Numbered from the stretch's first letter, positions 18,446-25,949 are shown. The stretch: DNA of 64,000 bases from Arthrobacter sp. KBS0703 (GCF_002008315.2 NZ_MVDG02000001.1:868001-932000); one strand, 5' to 3'. The notes: generated by a model not told the origin, from the letters alone. Translations and numbers: made by a program.

Positions 18446-19342
18446 TTGAGCAAGAAACGCACGGTCTACTTCATGGAGGTCTTCCAGGAGACTGCCGATG
18501 GGGTCGCTGTAGCTTTGGCCCCCGGGTTCTGGGACCTGCTGGCTTCGCATCTGAGGGGTGCGCCAGAAGAGGAACGCAGCGCGTTCTACCGGGGAAACCT
18601 TTTGCTGGGCGAAGCTCGTTCAGACGTCAAGACACTCCTCGACTACATCTACCTGGGACGGTCCCGGCCAGAAATTGATTGGCCAGACGTTCAAGACGAG
18701 TTGGGCTCGGTTGGGGCCCTGTCCGAGGTGCCGAACATCTACGGCCTGCTTGAACCGGTATATATAGCCGGCATCGACGGCAGCAACTTTGCTGCTTTCC
18801 TTCGGTCCTCCGGAGGCCCGACATGGTCCGGTATCGAAGCCTGGATCAACGAGGTAACGGCCGTTGGGGTCAAGGGTCCGTTCTACAAGCTGCGTCCTTT
18901 GGTGAAGAAGGACGGCTTCGAGCGTTTGCGGGATTCTTTCGGCGTTTCCAAGGTCCATATCAAGGTAGAGCCGCATGCTCTGGGGGCGGGATCCAGCTCA
19001 GGTGCCATTGGTCAGGCCATGGAGGCCGTCGAAGAGGTCTCGGGCGACTTGTCGATGGAGCTGATACTAAGCTTCGGCCATGCAACGCCGGACACCTTGG
19101 CCGCGGAAGAGCTTAAGGACCAGCTGGTGGAGTTCATGCGCAATGCCACGTTCAAAAAGTCATCGGCCACCCTTATAGTCGACCAAGATGGAGAAACTAA
19201 GCGAGAACAGGTCGATTTCCTCAACGACAAGATCACGAGTCGCGAGGTGATCGACGCCCCGGAAGGCGAAGAGCCCAGTTTGAACTCTGCACTGATCGCA
19301 CTCGGTTCGGCCATTCAAAAATACCGGCAAGGTAAACTTTAA
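18446..19342 (+). CDS. Unrecognised soluble cargo protein, first gene of a two-gene unit
   Basis: 298 residues from a TTG preceded by GGGGGAGCGG, a good ribosome site. No membrane segment. It opens KKRTVYFMEVFQETADGVAV and has a mid-region GVKGPFYKLRPLVKKDGFERLRDSF and a C-terminal lysine/glutamate-rich part. It recalls, from memory only, the DUF6731-type proteins of mobile elements; I cannot check this. Base composition is uneven and partly lower in GC than the chromosome. It ends 17 bp before a four-helix membrane protein gene, so the two probably form an operon, in the layout of a cytosolic sensor with a membrane effector. Confidence 0.75.
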   Translation: MSKKRTVYFMEVFQETADGVAVALAPGFWDLLASHLRGAPEEERSAFYRGNLLLGEARSDVKTLLDYIYLGRSRPEIDWPDVQDELGSVGALSEVPNIYGLLEPVYIAGIDGSNFAAFLRSSGGPTWSGIEAWINEVTAVGVKGPFYKLRPLVKKDGFERLRDSFGVSKVHIKVEPHALGAGSSSGAIGQAMEAVEEVSGDLSMELILSFGHATPDTLAAEELKDQLVEFMRNATFKKSSATLIVDQDGETKREQVDFLNDKITSREVIDAPEGEEPSLNSALIALGSAIQKYRQGKL

Positions 19343-19359
19343 AGTCCTAAGTAGGTCAG

Positions 19360-19920
19360 GTGAAGCAGTTGGGCAAGTTGCTCGGTTTCGTACAGGACCA
19401 CCCCCTTGTTGTTACCTCGATCATGGCCGTACTTGTGGCCGCCCACGCACTGCTTACCGGTTTCGCCGCGATACCGAACGTCTGGGTCGCGTTGATGGAT
19501 CCGGCCCGGGCGGACCCTATCGCGTCGCTTTGCCTAGGAATAGCGGGTTCATCGAGCCTTGTCGGCGGTTTCGCCGGCGTAATCATTATTTTCGGCCTTG
19601 AGTCTAGCTCGGCCCGTTTCCGACTGTTTAGGGCCGGAGGCGGCAAAGCGCTGCAGGCCAACTGGGTTTCGACCATGGCGTCCGCATTCACCGCCGTCGG
19701 CCTTTGCCTAATCGCTGCGCTGCTTGCAACGGCCAAAGAACTGATTACAGTGCCGTGGCTAATCGAAATGGCACTTGGACTCTTGATTCACGCCACTGTG
19801 CGGATGATCTGGCTGATGCGCCGCCTGATGCACCTGGTGAAGCTCGAAGACGCCAAATCCATCGACGAAAGCAACGTAAAGCCCATTCCGCCGTTCGGCC
19901 GGAAAAGGACGAATGGCTAA
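19360..19920 (+). CDS. Unrecognised four-helix membrane protein, second gene of the unit
   Basis: 186 residues from GTG 19360. Four hydrophobic segments lie at about residues 14-38 (LVVTSIMAVLVAAHALLTGF), 56-80 (SLVGGFAGVIIIFGL), 101-125 (SAFTAVGLCLIAALLAT) and 130-155 (LIEMALGLLIHATVRMIWLM), followed by a charged cytosolic tail ending PFGRKRTNG. It follows the soluble protein gene by 17 bp and lies at the inner end of the cargo block, convergent with the capsid genes. Two-gene cytosol-plus-membrane pairs in small prophages are often superinfection-exclusion or abortive-infection systems; that is analogy only. Confidence 0.72.
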   Translation: MKQLGKLLGFVQDHPLVVTSIMAVLVAAHALLTGFAAIPNVWVALMDPARADPIASLCLGIAGSSSLVGGFAGVIIIFGLESSSARFRLFRAGGGKALQANWVSTMASAFTAVGLCLIAALLATAKELITVPWLIEMALGLLIHATVRMIWLMRRLMHLVKLEDAKSIDESNVKPIPPFGRKRTNG

Positions 19921-20101
19921 GCCGCGTGTCCTAATTATGGGGCTCCTGCTGTCCCATTGGTAAAACGCCGCGGGTGCCGGCGGTCCAAAGTGGGTCTTAA
20001 GGCCGGGGGAGAGATACCCGCAACCCGGTGGAGGGGCGGCTGGGAAAAAAGTTGTAGCGATCTGATGTACCCCGCCACCCTGCGGCCGGATTCTGCGCGG
20101 T
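19921..20101. other. Gap between convergent cargo and capsid genes
   Basis: 181 bp without a convincing gene. It contains a separated, imperfect inverted repeat (GGTGGAGGGGCGG near 20028 and CCCCGCCACC near 20070), possibly part of a terminator for one or both convergent units. No T-tract is seen. Confidence 0.4.
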
Positions 20102-20326
20102 TTACTTGGCTTTGTTCACGGTGTTGACCCAGCCTGCCAGCAGCCAGGGTTCGGCGACGTCGGCCGGCACTGTGAGCGTTTCGCCGGTGCCGTAGACCTT
20201 GCCGTCATGGCTGACTTGGTACGGGGCTGCGACTTTCACCGTGACGTCGGCCGGCGCCGGCTCCACAGCTTCGGGCGCCCCGGTGTCTGCCGGCGCCTCG
20301 GCCTTTCGTGCTGCCGCCCGTGTCAT
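20102..20326 (-). CDS. Small phage head-associated protein
   Basis: 74 residues from an ATG that overlaps the capsid stop (ATGA at 20323-20326), so it is coupled to the capsid gene. After an Ala/Pro/Glu-rich start it has a compact beta-type domain VTVKVAAPYQVSHDGKVYGTGETLTVPADVAEPWLLAGWV. Small proteins with this VAAPYQV-HDGKVYG-GE pattern commonly follow HK97 capsid genes in actinophages and are presumed head proteins; the exact role is not established. A longer reading through 20770 in this frame is only the shadow of the capsid gene. Confidence 0.72.
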   Translation of the reverse strand: MTRAAARKAEAPADTGAPEAVEPAPADVTVKVAAPYQVSHDGKVYGTGETLTVPADVAEPWLLAGWVNTVNKAK

Positions 20327-21573
20327 AGCCCCGTCACCTTGACTATCCCCGCTGGCCTCGAAACGCCCAGCTGCAGACGCTCCTCGACCACGTACGCAAT
20401 TTGGTTGAGCCGAAAAGCGTCGTTGTGGGCGTTGCTGGTTTGGATGCTGATTCCTTCGCGGACGAAGCCGACGGCAGCTGCGGCGAGGTTGGCGACGACG
20501 GCCGTTCCGGTGGCGATGCTGGTTGTTGCCAGTACGGGCACGCCCCACAGAGTGTTCGCTTCCGCGGCGGTCGGGTCGGGGTTGAGCAGGTAGCGGCCCT
20601 GCGAGTCCTTCACGCGGCGCAGTTTGGACCATGTAGCCGGGTGGATGATCACGGTGTCGGGTTCGGTGAACGCCGGGCCGGTGCGCAGATCCGCAATGGC
20701 AAGGTCGATGGTGTCCAGTCCTTGCGTTTCGGTGGCGGTGCCGTAGGCGCGGGTGATGATCCCGGACCAATTCAGCAGGCCCAACAGATTCTGGCCCGTG
20801 CCATCGCCTGTCAGGACCTGCGTGTTCTCCTGGTCGATGACCAGGTGCGAAAGCTCAGCGGTCAGATACTGCTGAAACGCGGGAAAGTCGGCTAGCGTCT
20901 CCATGTTCTCCAGCGCGTAAACGGCCAACTTTTTCGCTGTGAGGACAACCTGCGTCGTGGTGATGGTTGCCTCAGGCTTCTGGGCGCCGGCCGCCACCAT
21001 GCCGGCCGTACCGGTCGTGCTGGTGTGGGAAATGAATTCAATGGAGGGTGCGCCCTGCATCGAAGTGGTGGGAATGTGGTCGAGGATCCGAACGGGCTCG
21101 TGCCCCATTCCCGTGATGCCGGGGTACAGCTGCGCCGGCAACTGGCCGGCCGTCACGTTGCCGGCATCGCTGGACGGGGACTTGATCTGAATCCTCAGTG
21201 CCCGCTGCGACGATGCAGCCTCATAAAGTTCCCGCATCTGCTCCGGGTCCGGGATCAGGTTCGGGGCCCGGCGCAGCTGCGGCACGGGGTGGCCGTAGGC
21301 GTCAACGGCCGGGACGTTGTAGCCGCCGCTGTGGTCCGCGCCCATGGCTTCGCGGCCGCCGGCGCCATCGAAGGCACGCTTCTTGGATTCAACAATTTCC
21401 CAGCTGGTCATTTCTTGTTCCCAGTGCGTCATTTCTTCTTCGAGCGGGCCGAGTGCGGCCTGCTTCCGTGCAAAGTTCATCGTGGGATTCTCGGTGACTG
21501 AAAGGGCTTTGCCGGCTGCCTCCCGCAGCCTCGCTTGGGCGTCTTTGCGGCTGTGTGCCTGTGGGTAGTTCAT
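20323..21573 (-). CDS. HK97-fold phage major capsid protein
   Basis: 416 residues from ATG 21573, with GGAG 6-9 nt upstream; the frame is open to 21651 but the extra part is Pro/Arg-rich and not capsid-like. The N-terminal ~100 residues are charged and helical like an HK97 scaffold (delta) domain. The capsid domain follows with PVRILDHIPTT, SHTSTTGTAGMVAAGAQKPEA, a pattern typical of actinophage capsids, and EPDTVIIHPATWSKLRRVKDSQGRYLL then LWGVPVLATTSI. No separate protease, portal or terminase accompanies it, so the element may package using a helper, or this may be a relic kept for another use. Confidence 0.88.
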   Translation of the reverse strand: MNYPQAHSRKDAQARLREAAGKALSVTENPTMNFARKQAALGPLEEEMTHWEQEMTSWEIVESKKRAFDGAGGREAMGADHSGGYNVPAVDAYGHPVPQLRRAPNLIPDPEQMRELYEAASSQRALRIQIKSPSSDAGNVTAGQLPAQLYPGITGMGHEPVRILDHIPTTSMQGAPSIEFISHTSTTGTAGMVAAGAQKPEATITTTQVVLTAKKLAVYALENMETLADFPAFQQYLTAELSHLVIDQENTQVLTGDGTGQNLLGLLNWSGIITRAYGTATETQGLDTIDLAIADLRTGPAFTEPDTVIIHPATWSKLRRVKDSQGRYLLNPDPTAAEANTLWGVPVLATTSIATGTAVVANLAAAAVGFVREGISIQTSNAHNDAFRLNQIAYVVEERLQLGVSRPAGIVKVTGL

Positions 21574-21915
21574 GGTGTGCTCCGGTGAGAGATGGCCCGG
21601 GCGCTTGGCGGGCGGGCGTGGTGAAGGGGTGGGGTGCGCGTAGCGCAGCACGGCGAGCTTTTGGCGCTGCCCGTGATCGAGGGGCGGCGTGCTGCCGTTG
21701 GAGCGGTGCGGGTCGGCCCTTCACTGCGGGTCCGGGCTTCTTGCGGCCACTGTCGGCGGCCCGGCTGTTGCGGGGCGGCGTCTGCGGCGGCTGGCGGGAC
21801 CGGCTTCCCGGATCCTGTTGGCGTTGCTCTGCCCCAACCATATGCCCGGCCATTAAAGTCCGGCAAGGGATACCCTCGGCGCGCCGGGGGCATCCCTTTA
21901 GCGGGCTTGGCCGGC
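21574..21915. other. Gap between capsid gene and zinc-motif gene, with a long palindrome
   Basis: 342 bp. Frames open on the minus strand here give only Pro/Arg/Ala-rich low-complexity readings and no recognisable domain, so I call no gene. The notable object is the palindrome at 21865-21898. A protease or HNH gene, often found in this position, is not seen. Confidence 0.5.
21865..21898. terminator. 34-bp near-perfect palindrome, probable terminator or structured site
   Basis: Two 17-nt arms pair with no loop (AAGGGATACCCTCGGCG against its mirror), with one A-C mismatch and one G-T pair. It starts 18 bp after the stop of the small zinc-motif gene on the minus strand. It probably ends that transcript or separates it from the capsid unit. 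A processing or packaging signal is an alternative. Confidence 0.5.
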
Positions 21916-22182
21916 TTACAGCGGTGTCCGCGGGTCATCCGGGTACGGGTAGCCGATGATGGCCGGCGGGTTCTCGGCGGCGATCAGCGCCGGGCAGCCG
22001 GGCTCGTGGATGACTTCAACGCTCATGCCGGGGCCGGCCAGGGATTGCACCGTTTGTTGACAGTGCGGGCAACGTGGGCCGAGAGCTACGCCGGTGCAGG
22101 CTTCGATCCGGTCAAGCAACCAGCCGGGCGGCTCCTGTCCGGCGTGGGCGGTGTCCGGCTCGTTGGGGTTCGGTGTCGTCAT
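21916..22182 (-). CDS. Small protein with CxxC zinc-type motif
   Basis: 88 residues from ATG 22182, chosen because GGAG lies 8 nt upstream; longer in-frame starts to 22404 run through the repeat-rich region and look non-coding. Contains WLLDRIEACTGVALGPRCPHCQQTV, with a CPHC knuckle, and later HEPGCPAL, giving up to four Cys and one His for metal binding. It lies between the ATPase and capsid genes. It may be a DNA- or protein-binding accessory; I do not recognise a family. Confidence 0.65.
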   Translation of the reverse strand: MTTPNPNEPDTAHAGQEPPGWLLDRIEACTGVALGPRCPHCQQTVQSLAGPGMSVEVIHEPGCPALIAAENPPAIIGYPYPDDPRTPL

Positions 22183-22234
22183 TTTCTGGGCTCCGCTCTG
22201 TCGTTCTTTGGCATCGTTTTGGGGTCCAGTCCCA

Positions 22235-22390
22235 TTCCCTCCCCCTTTAAGGGGGGAGGGAAATGTGGACCCCTTGGGCTGTGGACCTTGTGGGCCCCCG
22301 TGTGCGGCTTGTTTCCGCGGATTTGGGTGTTTTTTGTGGGGGGTCTGTGCCTGTGGTGGGCGTCCACACAAATCCGCGTTTGTGGGGGGT
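22235..22390. repeat. Repeat- and hairpin-rich region upstream of the element ATPase stop
   Basis: The 237-bp gap 22183-22419 contains an 11-bp stem (22235-22245 with 22252-22262), two identical 12-mers TTTGTGGGGGGT (22333-22344 and 22379-22390), and a 10-bp inverted pair CGCGGATTTG (22316-22325) and CAAATCCGCG (22369-22378). The density of repeats next to a replication-type ATPase suggests an element origin or a regulatory region. Function is inference. Confidence 0.55.
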
Positions 22391-22419
22391 GTGTGGGGGT
22401 CCACGCCCGGTCGCGCTGT

Positions 22420-23901
22420 TCACGGCAGCCCGGGAAGTGTTGGTGGTGCGGCGGGTCTGGCTGGCAGGTACACCTTGCCGGGGTTGGCGCCGTTGAGGGC
22501 TGGCAGGTCGCGGGCGGACAGCCTGCCTTCGTTGACTAGCCGGTTCAGCCGGTGGCGGGCTCCCTGCAGCTGCGCCGCCGTCAGTTTGTCCGTGTCGTGG
22601 AGTGCCATGGCGAAAGTGCGGGCTGTCATGCCTCCGCTGGCTGCCAGTGCCTGGGCCATGGCCAGCGGGTCGGCCTTGTCGACTTTCGTTGACTTGCCGG
22701 CGTCGTGGTCGTGGGAGACGTCGAAGGGGCCGACGGTTTCGGCCGGTTGTTTCAGGTGCATGAATCGGACGACGGTGGATCCGGCTTCGCCCCACAGCAG
22801 GATGACGGATCCGGCGCCGCTGGTGATCCATGTGGATCCGTAGACGTCGGCGAGGGTGGTTGGTTGTTTGTCGCCGGCGCCGCGTTTGGTTTGGTGGTGG
22901 AGTTCCAGCACTTGGATGCCGGCGGCTAGGCACTTTTGCCGCGCGCGGTTGTAGCCGGCGGCCGTGGCGTCGTCGGCGAGGCCGATGGCGGCGTCTTTGA
23001 GGCTGTCCACGATGACGACGCCCGCGCCTGCGGCTTCGGCCAGGGATCTGAGCAGGTCCGGGTGTTGGGCAAGGTCCGCGGACGGCGGCCCCGGGCGGGG
23101 GATTAGTCCCCGGGCTACGGTGTCGCGTTCGTTTGGTTGGAAGTGGCGGTTGAGGCTTCGCCGAATCTGCTGGGGGCGGTCCATGGCGAGGTACAGCACC
23201 TTGCCGTAGTTGTTGACGGGATAGCCTAGGACGTCGTTCTGCAGCCCCAGCAGGGCGCGGACCAGCTGGCCTGTCAGGGTGGTTTTGCCGACGCCGGACG
23301 GTCCCACGATCATGAGCGCTTCGCCTTCGGCCCACAGCACTTCGCTGCCGGCGCCCCACACTGACGGGGTTATGTCGGGTATGTCGAAAACGAAGCTGCC
23401 GCCGTCTACGAATGCCGCCGTTAGGGTGCTGTCTGCCTCGCTTCTGGTTGGGCCTGCGGGGCGGCCTGCGGGTGTTGCCGGGGCGACGCTGGCTAGCCAG
23501 TCGTCCGATGCCTTGTCCGTGTCAGGGACGGGCTTAGGGTGCTGGATGCCGTGATCCCAGCCGCTGCGGATGGTGCGCAGGATTTCACTGTCTGGCAGGC
23601 CGGCTGTCCGGGCTGCGTCGAGCAGGGCCCGCTGCGTCTGGTCTGCGGGCAGGTTCCCGGCCGCGACGTAGCCGGCCATCTTGCCGGCAGAGATGTTGAG
23701 TAGGTGGTTACGGTTCCCGGGCTGCGCTGCGGCCAGTTCCTCGCATTGGCTTCTGAGCGCTGCGAGGGCATACGGGTGTGCCCCGTCCACGCCGGCCAGG
23801 ACTGGCGGCGCGGGCGGCGGTGTGCCCGTCGCGGCGGATGGCTGCGGGAATGCGGCCCTTATGTCGGCGAAGAATCCTGGCTCGGACTTTGGCGCGTTCA
23901 C
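22420..23901 (-). CDS. Primase-like / RecA-fold ATPase of the element
   Basis: 493 residues from GTG 23901, overlapping the upstream HTH gene stop (GTGA). Residues about 40-130 resemble the C-terminal helical part of phage bifunctional primase-polymerases (GNRNHLLNISAGKMAGYVAAG, LPDSEILRTIRSGWDHG). Residues about 165-400 are a RecA-like ATPase: Walker A GPSGVGKTT, Walker B GVVIVDSLKDAA, LELHHQTKR, and GSTWITSGAGSVILLWG as in RepA/DnaB-type helicase loaders. The end (about 425-475) looks like a winged helix. It probably starts or drives replication of the excised circle. The polymerase domain itself is absent. Confidence 0.82.
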   Translation of the reverse strand: MNAPKSEPGFFADIRAAFPQPSAATGTPPPAPPVLAGVDGAHPYALAALRSQCEELAAAQPGNRNHLLNISAGKMAGYVAAGNLPADQTQRALLDAARTAGLPDSEILRTIRSGWDHGIQHPKPVPDTDKASDDWLASVAPATPAGRPAGPTRSEADSTLTAAFVDGGSFVFDIPDITPSVWGAGSEVLWAEGEALMIVGPSGVGKTTLTGQLVRALLGLQNDVLGYPVNNYGKVLYLAMDRPQQIRRSLNRHFQPNERDTVARGLIPRPGPPSADLAQHPDLLRSLAEAAGAGVVIVDSLKDAAIGLADDATAAGYNRARQKCLAAGIQVLELHHQTKRGAGDKQPTTLADVYGSTWITSGAGSVILLWGEAGSTVVRFMHLKQPAETVGPFDVSHDHDAGKSTKVDKADPLAMAQALAASGGMTARTFAMALHDTDKLTAAQLQGARHRLNRLVNEGRLSARDLPALNGANPGKVYLPARPAAPPTLPGLP

Positions 23902-24233
23902 TTCCCGGCCTCCGGGTCGCTGTGCAGCAGGACGGCAATCCGGTCCAGCTGTTCGCGGGTGAGAGGGGGGAACGCCTCTACGGTTCGGGCTATGTAGTCG
24001 GCTAGCTGGTCCTGCCGGCGGCCTTCGACGCTGGCGGGCATGGGCCGAAGGAGCTTGTCGAGGTCTTCGGGTTTTACGCGGATTGCCCGTGGTCCTACCC
24101 GGTAGGCCGGGAGCAGGCCGTCGGCGATTCGCCGGCGCAGGGTTTTTTCGCTGAGGCCGGTGCGCGCCGACGATTCAGCGAGGCTGATAAGTTGCTGCGG
24201 TTGCAGAATTGGGTGGTTCGATTGTGCAGGCAC
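23898..24233 (-). CDS. HTH (MerR/excisionase-type) DNA-binding protein, candidate recombination directionality factor
   Basis: 111 residues. The N-terminal part LISLAESSARTGLSEKTLRRRIADGLLPAYRVGPRAIRVKPEDLDKLL is a classic excisionase/MerR winged helix. The C-terminal part has LADYIARTVEAFPPLTREQLDRIAVLL, a helical tail seen beside primase genes in small actinobacterial elements. It lies between recombinase and ATPase, the place of Xis in phiRv1-type elements, so it may direct excision and may also repress the promoter in the 212-bp gap 24234-24445. Experiment would be needed to tell repressor from directionality factor. Confidence 0.75.
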   Translation of the reverse strand: MPAQSNHPILQPQQLISLAESSARTGLSEKTLRRRIADGLLPAYRVGPRAIRVKPEDLDKLLRPMPASVEGRRQDQLADYIARTVEAFPPLTREQLDRIAVLLHSDPEAGK

Positions 24234-24445
24234 GGGAGCCCTCCGAAGATGATTCTTCGGCGTGGCTCCGACAGCGCTGGCTCCCGCGTTTTATACCGGC
24301 CAGTGTCGAATCCGCCCTGATGCCCTTGCATTGGGTTGAGCTGGCCCCTACGGGGCCCCTCGCGGTTAGAGCAAGTTAACCATGGGTAGTAATGTCCCGG
24401 CAAGGGCACGCCTGACCGGGGCTAGGACGGGGCCCCGACGCTTCG

Positions 24446-25837
24446 CTATGCGGCGGGAACGCCGGCAATTTTCGGCGTGACCATGACTTGATCCGCGCTA
24501 AAGCGGACGCCCTTGCCGGCCGGGCGGACAGTGACGTCCATTAGGGCGCGGATGATCTGACGGCGGTGGTTCAACGGCAGCCCATGCCACGCTGCCGCGA
24601 CGTCCTCGGCCGCAATGACGCCGACGGCAGGGTTGAGGGTGTCAGCGGCGTCAAGGGCGCTTTCAACCGCCTGCAGTTCGTTGCTAAGTTTGCCGGACTG
24701 TTCCCTGACGGCAGCAGGGGAGAGCAGCCCGTCGGCCAGCAGGGCGGCGAGCGCGTCGCGGCTGTCTCTTATACACATCTAGATGTGTATAAGAGACAGG
24801 CGGCGCAGCTTGATAGCGTCTTCGGTGCCAGTGAACTGCGCGGCCGCGTCAGGCCGGGACAATACGCTTATGACAACGCCTTCGACCACTTCGTCTACGC
24901 GGTCCAGCCTCCGCGTCATGCAGTACCCGCCGAAGCAGCGGTACACCATGGGCCCCTTGGTCGTGGTGGCGAACATGGCCTTGCCGCACTTGCCGCAGCG
25001 GCAGATGCCGGAGAGCAGGAATTTGACGCTCAGGTCCTGCGGTGCTGTGCGGCGGCGTGGGTCATTCAGTTTGTCTTCGAGAGCTCGGTGGGTGTCCTTG
25101 TTGAAGATCCTTGGCCAGTCTCCTTTGCCCAGGTCTTCTCCGTTGTAGAGCCGCCGTTTGGCGTTGCGCGGATTGATCAGTGCCCGCCGCAATGACGTTA
25201 CGTTCCATGGGCCGCCTGTGGTGGACGTGTGACCGGCGCCGTTCAGGACGCGGACAACGGAGGCGAGCGTCTCACCTGCCAAAACGCGCTTGGCCGCGTC
25301 GCGAAGTGCTTTGGCTTCTGCGGGAACGATGGTGACCTTTTCGCCGTCGCGCTGGTAGCCGAAGGGGCGTCGGATCCAGTGCGCCTTGCCCTTCTCCGCG
25401 CGTTGCCGGTTCGCGGCCTTTTGCCGGTTGCCTTTGTGCGCTACTTCCATGGCGGCTATCGCGGTGAGGATGTGGGCAACGGCCACGCCAGTAGGGTCGC
25501 CCAGGTCTAGGCTGACACCATTAACGCTGGCAATGCTGATCCGGTGGCTTTGGCCGGCCTCGATGATCCTGGTCAGGTCGCGGATGGAGCGCGTGAGGCG
25601 GTCCAGGTGCCAAACAATGACAATCGTAATCCGGCCAGCTTCTACGTCGCGGAGCAGCCGTTCAAATTCGGGGCGTTCCTTGCCGCTTGTTGCTGACTTG
25701 TCGTTGTCTCTGTAGATGGTGAGGTCGGCGAGTTCCTTGGCTTCGGCGAGCTTGCGGCAGGCACGTTCCTGCCGGTCCACCGCCGCCGAATTGCCGGTCT
25801 TGTCTTGGGACTGCCTCACATACACGACTGCGCTCAT
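24446..25837 (-). CDS. Large serine recombinase/integrase, interrupted in the assembly by adapter sequence
   Basis: About 450 residues once the artefact is ignored. The N-terminal resolvase domain has YVRQSQDKTG with catalytic Ser10, RDVEAGRITIVIVWHLDRLTR and NGVSLDLGDPTG. Then follow the recombinase domain (RPFGYQRDGE..., NVTSLRRALINPRNAKRR) and the zinc ribbon CRCGKCGKAM with a second Cys pair in YRCFGGYC. The C-terminal coiled coil resumes as DALAALLADGLLSPAAV after the 38-bp adapter at 24763-24800; the frames do not join directly, so some codons are missing. ATG 25837 lies 3 bp from the attR arm and has no ribosome site, but TACTAT sits 6 nt upstream, so it is probably leaderless. It catalyses integration into tadC. 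Confidence 0.88.
24763..24800. other. Nextera/Tn5 mosaic-end adapter junction (assembly artefact)
   Basis: CTGTCTCTTATACACATCT is followed at once by its reverse complement, 38 bp in all. This equals two Tn5 mosaic ends back to back, as in mate-pair junctions or wrongly joined contig ends. It splits the recombinase gene and generates false peptides such as SLIHI and MCIRDS. Confidence 0.95.
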
Positions 25838-25839
25838 GC

Positions 25840-25889
25840 AGAAATAGTAGACCCGCGCAATCGTGGTTCCGCTCGTATTCGGTGTCCTG
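25840..25889 (+). other. attR junction of the integrated element
   Basis: The element arm AGAAATAG-TAGACCC-GCGCA-ATC (25840-25862) leads into the GTG core (25863-25865) and the host tadC sequence GTTCCGCTCGTATTCGG. The AGAAATAG and GCGCA blocks are exact reverse complements of CTATTTCT and TGCGC in attL at matching distances. The recombinase's predicted -10 (ATAGTA read on the plus strand, 25844-25849) lies inside this arm. Confidence 0.85.
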
Positions 25890-25949
25890 CCGCTCACCGT
25901 TGTCTTCGCCGTGTTTCCGGGACTGGCGGCGCTCAGCCTGAATCTTTGA
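25863..25949 (+). pseudogene. tadC: tadC, 3' part separated by the element
   Basis: Starting at the GTG core the frame reads VVPLVFGVLPLTVVFAVFPG and continues LAALSLNL to a TGA at 25947-25949. This is the missing last membrane helix and end of TadC. It has no start signal of its own and is not expected to be translated while the element is present. After excision it joins codon 287 of the 5' part exactly in frame. Confidence 0.92.

Larger units (their letters stand above)
17080..25865. mobile_element. 8,786-bp serine-integrase element (phiRv1-like reduced prophage or satellite) inside tadC
   Basis: Bounded by GTG cores at 17077-17079 and 25863-25865. Deleting one core plus the interior restores an uninterrupted tadC of about 314 codons. 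The right end carries, on the minus strand, a serine recombinase, HTH protein, primase-like ATPase, small zinc-motif protein, HK97-type major capsid and a small head protein. The left end carries four plus-strand cargo genes. No portal, terminase, protease, tail or lysis gene is visible. Size, recombinase class and order recall the phiRv1 element of Mycobacterium tuberculosis (comparison from memory). Several cargo stretches are visibly less GC-rich than the flanking chromosome. Confidence 0.9.

Noticed and set aside
20102..20770. 222-residue minus-strand frame at the capsid end
   Set aside because: Only its last 74 codons, after the ATGA overlap, look real; the rest is the capsid gene read out of frame.
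21634..22539. 301-residue plus-strand frame in the element
   Set aside because: It crosses the palindrome and the repeat cluster and is antisense to the zinc-motif gene; no domain or start signal.
22247..23359. 370-residue Arg/Pro-rich minus-strand frame over the ATPase
   Set aside because: Out-of-frame shadow of the ATPase gene and the repeat region; composition is not protein-like.
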